Source: Pseudomonas sp. BP8
Lineage (GTDB): Bacteria; Pseudomonadota; Gammaproteobacteria; Pseudomonadales; Pseudomonadaceae
Direction of reading: 5' to 3'
Assembly (NCBI RefSeq): GCF_017875955.1
Contig: NZ_JAGINK010000001.1
Location: forward strand, 67,001-131,000
Length of the DNA stretch: 64,000 bases
Both the position numbers and the translations under genes were made by a program. The notes beneath the pieces are model-generated. The model was not told the DNA's origin, did not search any database, and was given only the letters and a program-made list of their open reading frames with translations. Below, in pieces: positions 27,544-35,535 of this stretch (its first letter is position 1; each line of letters begins with the position of its first letter).

Positions 27544-27993
27544 TGCATGCTCCTTTGTCTGCGCTTGGGCTTCAGGCCACACCGCAAACGGCATGAATCC
27601 TGGGGATCGAGTCAGTATAGGCAAGCCGCGGCAACCTGCCGCAGGGCAATTCGAACGGCCAATCGTGTACTGTTTCAAGATTTATCTGGAACAATCCCCC
27701 TGTTTTTTGCGAACATGCCGATTCCCAGCGTGACCCTATGCGACCAAACGGTCGCGCAGCGACGCTTTTAGTCTGATGTTCACCCGCCTGCTGCTTCATG
27801 TAGTATGCCCCGACGCGGACTACAAAACGTCGTTTGGATGTCTGCCATGGCGCCTGTGAAAATACGCAAACTGCCCGCCGGCCCGTCTGGCGGGCCGCAC
27901 CCAGCCGCCTTCGGGCATGCACTGGTGCGTGTTTAAAGAAGCGCTACAGGCTTAATACGATGAGCGAAATAGCTGAGCAGAGTGAGGCAAGCA
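27544..27993 (+). promoter_or_regulatory. glcB upstream region with a widely spaced TGTAGT/ACTACA site (RccR-type)
   Basis: 450 bp without a convincing gene. 27799-27804 TGTAGT and 27819-27824 ACTACA form an inverted pair with a 14-bp spacer; with one flanking A on each side the site is 28 bp (27798-27825). This matches the published long RccR site type at glyoxylate-shunt genes. A further hairpin, GCCCGCC/GGCGGGC (27873-27895), lies between the site and the glcB start and would be in the leader RNA. Confidence 0.7.
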
Positions 27994-30171
27994 ATGACTG
28001 AACACGTTCAAGTCGGTGGCCTTCAGGTCGCCAAGGTCCTGTACGACTTCGTCAACAACGAAGCCATCCCGGGGACCGGCATCGTCGCCGAGCAGTTCTG
28101 GAGCGGTGCGCAAAAGATCATCAACGACCTCGCTCCAAAGAACAAAAACCTGCTCGCCAAGCGCGACGAGTTGCAAGCCAAGATCGATGCCTGGCACCAG
28201 GCTCGCCAAGGCCAGGCCCACGACGCCGTAGCCTACAAAGCATTCCTCGAAGAAATCGGCTACCTGCTGCCAGCAGTGGACGACTTCCAGGCCACCACGC
28301 AAAACGTCGATGAAGAGATCGCGCGCATGGCCGGCCCGCAGCTGGTGGTGCCGGTGATGAACGCCCGCTTCGCCCTGAACGCCGCCAACGCCCGCTGGGG
28401 CTCGCTGTATGACGCGCTGTACGGCACTGACGCCATCAGCGAAGCCGGCGGTGCCGAAAAAGGCCAGGGCTACAACAAGGTCCGGGGCGACAAGGTGATT
28501 GCCTTCGCCCGCGCCTTCCTCGACGAAGCCGCGCCACTGGCTGCCGGCTCGCACGTCGACTCCACCGGCTACCGCATCGAAGCCGGCAAGCTGGTTGTCG
28601 CGCTCAAGGGCGGCAGCAACAGCGGCCTGCGTGACGACGCGCAACTGATCGGTTTCCAGGGCGACGCCAACGCACCGACGTCGGTGCTGCTCAAGCACAA
28701 CGGCCTGCACTTCGAAATCCAGGTCGACGCCAGCACCCCGGTCGGCAGCACCGATGCCGCCGGCCTCAAAGACATCCTGATGGAAGCGGCGCTGACCACC
28801 ATCATGGACTGTGAAGACTCGGTCGCCGCCGTCGACGCTGACGACAAGGTGGTGGTCTACCGCAACTGGCTGGGCCTGATGAAGGGCGACCTGGCCGAGA
28901 GCGTGAGCAAAGCCGGCAAGACCTTCACCCGCACCATGAACCCGGACCGCGAGTACGCCGCGCCCAATGGCGGCACGGTTACCCTGCACGGTCGTTCGCT
29001 GCTGTTCGTGCGTAACGTTGGCCACCTGATGACCAACCCGGCGATTCTCGATGCCCAAGGCAACGAAATCCCCGAAGGCATCCAGGACGGCCTGTTCACC
29101 GGCCTGATCGCCCTGCACAACCTCAACGGCAGCAGCACCCGCAAGAACAGCCGCACCGGCAGCGTCTACATCGTCAAGCCGAAGATGCATGGCCCTGAAG
29201 AAGTGGCGTTCGCCGCCGAGATCTTCAGCCGCGTCGAAGACGTGCTGGGCATGCCGCGCAACACCATGAAGGTCGGCATCATGGACGAGGAGCGCCGTAC
29301 CACGGTCAACCTCAAGGCCTGCATCAAGGCCGCCGCCGAGCGTGTGGTGTTCATCAACACCGGCTTCCTCGATCGCACCGGCGACGAGATCCACACCTCG
29401 ATGGAAGCCGGCGCCGTCGTGCGCAAGGGCGCCATGAAGAACCAGAAGTGGATCGGCGCCTACGAGAACAACAACGTCGACGTCGGCCTGGCTACCGGCC
29501 TGCAGGGTCGCGCACAGATCGGCAAGGGCATGTGGGCCATGCCTGACCTGATGGCGGACATGCTCGAGCAGAAGATTGCCCACCCACTGGCCGGTGCCAA
29601 CACCGCCTGGGTGCCTTCGCCGACGGCCGCTGTGCTGCACGCGCTGCACTACCACAAGGTCGATGTGCAGGCGCGTCAGGCCGAGCTGGCCAAGCGTGTC
29701 CCGGCCTCGGTGGACGACATCCTGGCTATCCCGCTGGCGGCTGACACCAACTGGTCTGCCGACGAGATCCGCAACGAGCTGGACAACAACGCCCAGGGCA
29801 TCCTCGGCTACGTAGTGCGCTGGATCGACCACGGCGTGGGTTGCTCGAAAGTGCCGGACATCAACAACGTCGGCTTGATGGAAGACCGCGCCACCCTGCG
29901 CATCTCTGCCCAGTTGCTGGCCAACTGGCTGCGCCATGGCATTGTCAGCCAAGCGCAGGTCGAGGAAAGCCTCAAGCGCATGGCAGCGGTGGTCGACAAG
30001 CAGAACGCCAATGATGCCGAGTACCGCCCGATGGCGCCGAACTTCGACGACAACGTGGCCTTCCAGGCAGCGCTGGAGTTGGTGGTTGACGGTGCCAAGC
30101 AGCCGAACGGCTATACCGAGCCAGTCCTGCACCGTCGTCGCCGCGAGTTCAAGGCGCGTAACAGCCTGTAA
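27994..30171 (+). CDS. glcB: GlcB, malate synthase G
   Basis: 725 aa, the full length of monomeric malate synthase G. It condenses glyoxylate with acetyl-CoA to malate. Conserved segments include [36 protein letters not shown] and the [20 protein letters not shown] stretch. ATG 27994 follows GTGAGG and gives the family start [14 protein letters not shown]; the in-frame GTG 27982 is inside the ribosome site. An RccR-type operator lies about 170 bp upstream. Confidence 0.98.
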   Translation: MTEHVQVGGLQVAKVLYDFVNNEAIPGTGIVAEQFWSGAQKIINDLAPKNKNLLAKRDELQAKIDAWHQARQGQAHDAVAYKAFLEEIGYLLPAVDDFQATTQNVDEEIARMAGPQLVVPVMNARFALNAANARWGSLYDALYGTDAISEAGGAEKGQGYNKVRGDKVIAFARAFLDEAAPLAAGSHVDSTGYRIEAGKLVVALKGGSNSGLRDDAQLIGFQGDANAPTSVLLKHNGLHFEIQVDASTPVGSTDAAGLKDILMEAALTTIMDCEDSVAAVDADDKVVVYRNWLGLMKGDLAESVSKAGKTFTRTMNPDREYAAPNGGTVTLHGRSLLFVRNVGHLMTNPAILDAQGNEIPEGIQDGLFTGLIALHNLNGSSTRKNSRTGSVYIVKPKMHGPEEVAFAAEIFSRVEDVLGMPRNTMKVGIMDEERRTTVNLKACIKAAAERVVFINTGFLDRTGDEIHTSMEAGAVVRKGAMKNQKWIGAYENNNVDVGLATGLQGRAQIGKGMWAMPDLMADMLEQKIAHPLAGANTAWVPSPTAAVLHALHYHKVDVQARQAELAKRVPASVDDILAIPLAADTNWSADEIRNELDNNAQGILGYVVRWIDHGVGCSKVPDINNVGLMEDRATLRISAQLLANWLRHGIVSQAQVEESLKRMAAVVDKQNANDAEYRPMAPNFDDNVAFQAALELVVDGAKQPNGYTEPVLHRRRREFKARNSL

Positions 30172-30215
30172 GCGGCAGCACTTTCAGGCTGAATGCGTTT
30201 AGCTTGAGAACCTGT

Positions 30216-30317
30216 GGCCGCTTTGCGGCCCTTTCGCGACGCAAGGCCGCTCCCACAGAAACCGCGCGGTCCCTGTGGGCGCGGCCTTGTGTCGCGAAAG
30301 GGCTGCACAGCGGTCCC
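30216..30317. repeat. Inverted REP pair downstream of glcB
   Basis: Second-type REPs at 30216-30258 (reverse) and 30273-30317 (forward) with a short spacer. They separate the convergent glcB and response-regulator genes and probably act as a two-way terminator. Confidence 0.88.
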
Positions 30318-30335
30318 AGCAACGCTAGCAATCCC

Positions 30336-30785
30336 TCATTCGATACGCAGTTCCTTCCTCACCAACTCCAGCAACCGCCCCAGATCCACCGGCTTGAGCA
30401 GAAAATCCACCACCCCCAGGTGCATCACGTCCACCGCCTCTTTCACATCGGTGTCGCCCGACACAACGATGATCGACAACGCCGCCCGCTCCGACTCGCG
30501 AATCTGCCGAATCAGTTCAATACCGTCCTTGGGCTCCATGCGCAGGTCAGTGATCATCAAACTGATGCGCGCGTCACGCCGCAGTGCGTCCAGCGCCGCC
30601 TGGGCACCATCAGCCGTGACACACTCGATGCCCTTGGTCTTCAGGTAGAGACACAGCGCCTCGCTGTTCACCGGATTGTCATCCACTACCAGTACCCGCG
30701 GCGTCGCCGACACCGGCGCACTCACCATGGCCAACGCCTCGCGCTCGGCGTCACTCAGGATCTCGTCATGCTCAACCATGGTCAT
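30336..30785 (-). CDS. Orphan response regulator (receiver domain only)
   Basis: 149 aa from ATG 30785; ATG 30779 is equally possible and a longer start at 30821 is not supported. After a ~30-residue acidic leader, a CheY-like receiver has the acidic pair in VLVVDDNP, the phospho-acceptor aspartate in MITDLRMEP, the threonine/serine in VVSGDT and the lysine in LLKPVDLG. There is no output domain and no histidine kinase nearby, so it probably acts by protein contact. Confidence 0.87.
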   Translation of the reverse strand: MTMVEHDEILSDAEREALAMVSAPVSATPRVLVVDDNPVNSEALCLYLKTKGIECVTADGAQAALDALRRDARISLMITDLRMEPKDGIELIRQIRESERAALSIIVVSGDTDVKEAVDVMHLGVVDFLLKPVDLGRLLELVRKELRIE

Positions 30786-31022
30786 CTCGTCATCAAATCT
30801 CGTGCACTGGTAGGACCGCAAAACAACGCATTATGCAGTCGGCCTTTCGTCGGAACCTTCGTCGGCGCATTGATCGCTCCCCGGCCCTTTGCCCTCATAG
30901 ACTTACGTCCAATGGGCACAAACAGGCAGCCAGCCGACCATGGGGACCGAGAACAACAAAGCCCGATCTCCCTATATATATAGTTAGAGATAGTTAGATC
31001 GGCATAGCGATACGGTCAGTTC

Positions 31023-32960
31023 ATGAGTAAAAAGGACGCCTACAGTCAAGCTGGCAGAACCGCGGTTCTGCAGAATATCCAGGGCACCCTGCAGTTCCTG
31101 CAGCGCTTCCCGCCGTTCAACCTGATGGAACACAGTCACCTGGCGTTTCTCGTCGAGCAGTGCCAACTGCGCTTTCACGCCAGCGGCGAAAGCATCATCA
31201 AGCCCGCCGACGGCCCCGTCGAGCATTTCTATATCGTCAAGCAAGGGCGCGTCGCCGGCGAGCGCCAGCACGTCAGCCAGCCAGGGGTGGAAACCACCTT
31301 CGAAATCACCAGCGGCGAGTGCTTCCCACTGGCGGCCTTGCTCGGCGAGCGCGCCACCCGCACTGAACATGTGGCAAGCGAAGACACCTTCTGCCTGCAG
31401 CTGAACAAAGCGGCGTTCATTCGCCTGTTCTCGATGTCCGCGGCATTTCGCGATTTCGCCCTGCGCGGGGTCAGCAGCCTGCTCGACCAGGTCAACCAGC
31501 AGGTGCGCCAGCGCGCCGTGGAAACCCTCGGCAGCCAATACTCATTGAACACCCCGCTGGGCGAGCTGGCCATGCGTCATCCGGTGGTCTGCACCCCCGA
31601 TACGCCACTGCGCGACGCCGTGCGCCTGATGCATGAGCAACAGGTCGGCAGCATCGTCATCATTGACCCGCAGCGTTTTCCGATTGGTATCTTCACCCTG
31701 CGCGACCTGCGCCAGGTGGTGGCCGATAGCAGCGCCGAACTCAGTGCAGCGATTGCCGAGCACATGACCGCCGCACCGTTCTACCTGGCGCCCGAGGCCA
31801 GCGCCTTCGATGCAGCCATGGCCATGACCGAGCGGCATATCGCCCATGTCTGCCTGGTCGACAATCAACGCCTGTGTGGCGTGGTCTCCGAGCGTGATCT
31901 GTTTTCCTTGCAGCGGGTCGACCTGGTGCACCTGGCGCGCACCATCCGCCACGCGCCACGGCTGGACACCTTGGTATCGCTGCGCGGCGAGATCGGCCAA
32001 CTGGTCGAGCGCATGCTCGCCCACGGCGCCTCGTCGACCCAGATCACCCAGATCATCACCTTGCTCAACGACCACACGGTCTGCCGCGTGATCGAACTGG
32101 CCCTGGCCGAACGGGGCGACCCCGGCGTACCGTTCAGCTGGCTGTGCTTCGGCAGCGAGGGCCGCCGTGAGCAGACCCTGCACACCGACCAGGACAACGG
32201 CATCCTGTTCGAGGCCGCCGACACCGCCCAGGCCGATGCCATCCGCCAACAACTGCTGCCGCTGGCCCAGTACATCAACCAGTGCCTGGCGCAGTGCGGC
32301 TTCAGCCTGTGCAAGGGCAACGTCATGGCCGGCAACCCCGAGCTGTGCCTGTCGCGTACAGAGTGGGCCCGGCGCTTTGCCGGGTTCGTCCGCGAAGCCA
32401 GCCCGGAGAACCTGCTCGGTTCGACCATCTACTTCGACCTGCGGGTGGTCTGGGGCGATGAGCACGCCTGCGAGCAGCTGCGCCAGGGCATGCTTGAGCA
32501 GGTCAGCGACAATCGCATCTTCCAGCGCATGATGGCCGACAACGCCCTGCGCCAGCGCCCGCCGGTCGGCCGTCTGCGTGACTTCGTGCTTACCCGCCAG
32601 GGCAATGACAAAACCGCCACCCTCGACCTCAAGGTGCAAGGCCTCACGCCCTTCGTCGATGGCGCGCGACTGCTGGCCCTGGCCAACGGCATCGGCGCCT
32701 GCAACACCCTTGAGCGCTTGCGCCAGCTGGTGGCCAAGGGCGTCATCGCCGCGCTCGACGGCGCCGCCTTCGAAGAGGCCTATCACTTTATCCAGCAGAC
32801 CCGCATGCAGCAGCACCAGCGCCAGAGTCGCGACAACCTGCCGTACTCCAATCGGCTTGACCCGGACAGCCTCAACCACCTCGACCGGCGTATCCTGCGC
32901 GAGTCACTGCGCCAGGCCCAGCGCCTGCAGAGCAGCCTGGCCCTGCGGTACCAGCTATGA
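31023..32960 (+). CDS. cNMP-binding / CBS / DUF294 nucleotidyltransferase-like signalling protein
   Basis: 645 aa. Domain order: cyclic-nucleotide-binding-type domain (residues about 20-130), two CBS motifs (about 175-290, e.g. VCTPDTPLRDAVRLMHEQQVGS), then a DUF294 nucleotidyltransferase-like domain with FGSEGRREQTLHTDQDN at about 380, and a C-terminal helical domain. The GSxGR...D-x-D pattern is the metal/nucleotide site of this superfamily. CBS domains usually sense adenosine nucleotides. It overlaps the exonuclease gene by 4 bp, so the two are translated together. Confidence 0.9.
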   Translation: MSKKDAYSQAGRTAVLQNIQGTLQFLQRFPPFNLMEHSHLAFLVEQCQLRFHASGESIIKPADGPVEHFYIVKQGRVAGERQHVSQPGVETTFEITSGECFPLAALLGERATRTEHVASEDTFCLQLNKAAFIRLFSMSAAFRDFALRGVSSLLDQVNQQVRQRAVETLGSQYSLNTPLGELAMRHPVVCTPDTPLRDAVRLMHEQQVGSIVIIDPQRFPIGIFTLRDLRQVVADSSAELSAAIAEHMTAAPFYLAPEASAFDAAMAMTERHIAHVCLVDNQRLCGVVSERDLFSLQRVDLVHLARTIRHAPRLDTLVSLRGEIGQLVERMLAHGASSTQITQIITLLNDHTVCRVIELALAERGDPGVPFSWLCFGSEGRREQTLHTDQDNGILFEAADTAQADAIRQQLLPLAQYINQCLAQCGFSLCKGNVMAGNPELCLSRTEWARRFAGFVREASPENLLGSTIYFDLRVVWGDEHACEQLRQGMLEQVSDNRIFQRMMADNALRQRPPVGRLRDFVLTRQGNDKTATLDLKVQGLTPFVDGARLLALANGIGACNTLERLRQLVAKGVIAALDGAAFEEAYHFIQQTRMQQHQRQSRDNLPYSNRLDPDSLNHLDRRILRESLRQAQRLQSSLALRYQL

Positions 32961-33667
32961 ACCTGTTCGCCTGGCTGCGCTCACCTTCGCCCGCCCTCGC
33001 CGAGCCGCTGCGCCTGCGCCTGGCGCAGCTGCCCAAGCCCGCCGCGCTCAGCGTGCAGTCGCTGCGCGAACAACGCTGGGTCGTGCTCGACCTGGAAACC
33101 AGTGGGCTCAACCTCAACCGTGACCAGGTGCTGTCGATTGGCGCCGTGGCGATCGAAGACGGTGCCATCGACTTCAGCCAACAGTTCGAGCGCACCCTGC
33201 ACCGCCCGGCGCAAAAGACCAACCCCAGCGTGCTGATCCACGGCCTTGGTCCAGACGCGTTGGCCGCTGGCTGTGCGCCGGCTGCGGCGCTGCTCGATCT
33301 GCTGGAGTTCATCGGCGACAGCCCGGTGCTGGCCTTTCATGCGCCGTTCGACCAGCACATGCTCACCCGCGCCCTGAAAGACAGCCTCGGCTATCGCCTG
33401 CAACACCCGTTTTTCGATGTCGCCGAGCTGGCACCACTGCTCAACCCCGACACCGTCCTGCGCGAGGCCGGTCTGGACGACTGGATCGCCCGTTTCGGCC
33501 TGCAGGTCGAGGCCCGCCATCACGCCAGCGCCGACGCCCAGGTCACCGCCGAACTGGCCCTCATCCTGTTCAGCCAAGCGCGTCGCCAGCAGCTCGACAG
33601 CCCACTGCAGTTAAGCCTGCGCCTGCAGCAGTGGCGCCAGCGCAAGGCCCACAGCCATGGCTGGTAA
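32957..33667 (+). CDS. DnaQ-like 3'-5' exonuclease (DEDD)
   Basis: 236 aa. ExoI motif VVLDLETSGLNLNRDQVLSIG (D-x-E, about residues 35-55), ExoII in LAFHAPFDQHML, ExoIII in HHASADAQVTAEL (H-x4-D). It removes nucleotides from 3' ends of DNA or RNA; as a stand-alone exonuclease outside Pol III its substrate is unknown. Starts 4 bp inside the upstream DUF294 gene, a pairing that is conserved in proteobacteria. Confidence 0.9.
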   Translation: MNLFAWLRSPSPALAEPLRLRLAQLPKPAALSVQSLREQRWVVLDLETSGLNLNRDQVLSIGAVAIEDGAIDFSQQFERTLHRPAQKTNPSVLIHGLGPDALAAGCAPAAALLDLLEFIGDSPVLAFHAPFDQHMLTRALKDSLGYRLQHPFFDVAELAPLLNPDTVLREAGLDDWIARFGLQVEARHHASADAQVTAELALILFSQARRQQLDSPLQLSLRLQQWRQRKAHSHGW

Positions 33668-33719
33668 TGGCAATCCGATAGACGTCGATTGCACCACGCC
33701 CCTCGCCTCTGCAACAATC

Positions 33720-33738
33720 GCGAATAATTATCGTTAGT
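33720..33738. promoter_or_regulatory. Fur-box-like sequence before the FecI-type sigma gene
   Basis: GCGAATAATTATCGTTAGT matches the 19-bp Fur consensus GATAATGATAATCATTATC at 12 of 19 positions and lies 28 bp before the TTG start of the sigma gene. Iron-repressed expression is expected. Confidence 0.6.
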
Positions 33739-33766
33739 TAACGCATTGTTTCCGAGGTGACGCTTC

Positions 33767-34285
33767 TTGTCGTCTGCGCAAAGCCCCCATGCCGATCTGG
33801 TCGGCGCGCTCTACCGCGACCACCGCAGCTGGCTGATGGCTTGGCTGCAACGCAGTATCGCCTGCCGCCAGCGTGCCGAAGACCTCAGCCAGGATACTTT
33901 CGTGCGCCTGCTCGGCCGCGACCAGTTGGCCACGCCGCGCGAGCCGCGGGCCTTTCTGGTGGCAGTGGCCAAGGGCTTGCTGTTCGACCATTTTCGCCGC
34001 GCCGCACTCGAACAGGCCTACCTGGCCGAGCTGTCGCTGATCCCCGAGGCTGAACAGCCCTCGCCTGAACTGCAATTGCTGGTGCTCGAAGACCTCAAGG
34101 CCATCGACCGTCTGCTCGGCAAGCTGTCGAGCAAGGCCCGCGCGGCGTTCCTGCACAATCGCCTGGACGGCATGGGCCACGCCGAAATCGCCGAGCAGCT
34201 GGGTGTGTCTGTATCGCGGGTGCGTCAGTACATCGCCCAAGGCATGCGCCAGTGCTACATCGCCCTGTACGGGCAGCCGACGTGA
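33767..34285 (+). CDS. FecI-family ECF sigma factor
   Basis: 172 aa. Sigma-70 region 2 (ADLVGALYRDHRSWLMAWLQR, then AEDLSQDTFVRLL) and region 4 (KARAAFLHNRLDGMGHAEIAEQLGVSVSRVRQYI) are both clear. It should direct RNA polymerase to the receptor gene downstream when the siderophore signal arrives. The start is TTG 33767 with GAGGTG seven bases before it; no ATG fits. The stop overlaps the fecR start (GTGA). Confidence 0.93.
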   Translation: MSSAQSPHADLVGALYRDHRSWLMAWLQRSIACRQRAEDLSQDTFVRLLGRDQLATPREPRAFLVAVAKGLLFDHFRRAALEQAYLAELSLIPEAEQPSPELQLLVLEDLKAIDRLLGKLSSKARAAFLHNRLDGMGHAEIAEQLGVSVSRVRQYIAQGMRQCYIALYGQPT

Positions 34286-35238
34286 ACGCGAGCCCCGTCT
34301 CAAGCAAGGTTCTCGACGCGGCGATTGCCTGGAAGTTGTGCCTGGACGACAACCCTGGCTCCCCCGATGAGCGCAGCGCCTTCATGCGCTGGCATGCCGC
34401 CAGCGAAGAGCATGCGCGTGCCTGGCGCCAGCTGGGCATGCTCGATCAGCGTGTCAGTGCCGCCGCCGGCCCGGCGCGCAAGGCGCTGCTGCAGTCGCGC
34501 GTCAGCCTGCGCCGGCGGGTCGGCAAGCTTGGCGGTGGGCTGGCCGGCGTGCTGCTGGTCGGCGCATTGCTGATGCAGCTTGGCGTACCGTCGCTGTCGC
34601 CTGGTTACTGGCTGGCCGACCAGCGCACCGGCACCGGTGAGTTGCGCACGCTGCGCCTGGAAGACGGCACGCTGCTGAGCCTTAACACAGATAGCGCGGT
34701 AGACATTGATTTTGCCGGTGAGCAACGCGTGCTCGTGCTGCACCAGGGCGAGATCTCTGTCGAGACCGGGCATGCAGACCCGCGCCCGCTGCTGGTACGC
34801 ACCGACGATGGTCAGCTGCGGCCACTGGGCACGCGCTTCCTGGTCAAGCGCGAGGCGCACGGCACGCGTCTGGAGGTACTGCAGGCGCAGGTGGCGGCGA
34901 TGCCGCTCAACAGTGGCGACGAGCAGGTCCTGGGAGAAGGCCAGCAGGTGTTGATGGATAGCAACGGTCTGGGCCAGGTCGGCCTGGTAGCCGCCGGTGC
35001 CGATGCCTGGACGCGCGGCATGCTGGTGGTCGACAACGTGCGCCTGGCCGACCTGATCGTGGCACTGGGGCGCTACCGCAGTGGCCATCTGGGCGTGGCC
35101 GATGAAGTGGCCGACCTGCGCGTGACCGGCAGCTTCCCGCTGACCGACACTGACCTCGCGCTGGCCTCGCTGCTGCCGGCGCTACCGGTGAAGGTCGAGC
35201 GGCATACGCCGTGGTGGGTGACGGTCGTCGCCAAGTAA
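34282..35238 (+). CDS. FecR-family sigma regulator (inner-membrane anti-sigma)
   Basis: 318 aa from GTG 34282, which overlaps the sigma stop by 4 bp. Cytoplasmic N-terminal DUF4880-like part (AIAWKLCLDDNPGSPDERSAFMRWHAASEEHARAWRQL region), one membrane helix (GGGLAGVLLVGALLMQL, about residues 88-104), then the periplasmic FecR domain (GELRTLRLEDGTLLSLNTDSA) that touches the receptor's signalling domain. Standard cell-surface signalling partner of the sigma factor before it. Confidence 0.93.
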   Translation: MNASPVSSKVLDAAIAWKLCLDDNPGSPDERSAFMRWHAASEEHARAWRQLGMLDQRVSAAAGPARKALLQSRVSLRRRVGKLGGGLAGVLLVGALLMQLGVPSLSPGYWLADQRTGTGELRTLRLEDGTLLSLNTDSAVDIDFAGEQRVLVLHQGEISVETGHADPRPLLVRTDDGQLRPLGTRFLVKREAHGTRLEVLQAQVAAMPLNSGDEQVLGEGQQVLMDSNGLGQVGLVAAGADAWTRGMLVVDNVRLADLIVALGRYRSGHLGVADEVADLRVTGSFPLTDTDLALASLLPALPVKVERHTPWWVTVVAK

Positions 35239-35257
35239 TCGATGCCTGGCCAGTACC

Positions 35258-35423
35258 GGCCTCTTCGCGGGGCAAGCCCGCTGCCCCAATGTGTCCGCGT
35301 TGTCCTGTAAATACACGATCGGCGTGGGAGCGGCCTTGTGTCGCGATGGGCCGCAAAGCGGCCCCAATGCTGGCGATGAAGCGTTTAGGTGAACAGCATT
35401 AGCGCTTGCCCCGCAAAGAGGCC
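35258..35423. repeat. Mixed REP cluster between fecR and the receptor gene
   Basis: A first-type REP in reverse (35258-35285), a second-type REP forward (35324-35365) and a truncated first-type copy (35403-35423). Pairing of different REP types is unusual compared with the matched pairs elsewhere in the window. Confidence 0.8.
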
Positions 35424-35447
35424 AGCACTGCCCCCCCCCTAACAGCC

Positions 35448-35462
35448 TGAAAAATATTTTCA
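35448..35462. promoter_or_regulatory. AT-rich palindrome upstream of the TonB receptor
   Basis: TGAAAA-ATA-TTTTCA is a 6-3-6 palindrome 73 bp before the receptor ATG, directly after a run of nine C (35431-35439). It lies where the sigma-factor-dependent promoter should be. The binding protein is unknown. Confidence 0.4.
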
Positions 35463-35535
35463 TCGCCCCTCTGTCACTTTTCAAATCTCGCCCGGCAAGG
35501 AAGCAGTTAGCACTTATCCTTCGAGGAGCCGCTGC

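Noticed and set aside
27572..27922. 116-codon minus-strand frame upstream of the GcvR-like gene
   Set aside because: Overlaps the GTG start region of that gene and the glcB regulatory site, with atypical composition and no ribosome site.
27952..30132. 726-codon minus-strand frame opposite glcB
   Set aside because: Shadow of glcB, which is complete and well conserved.
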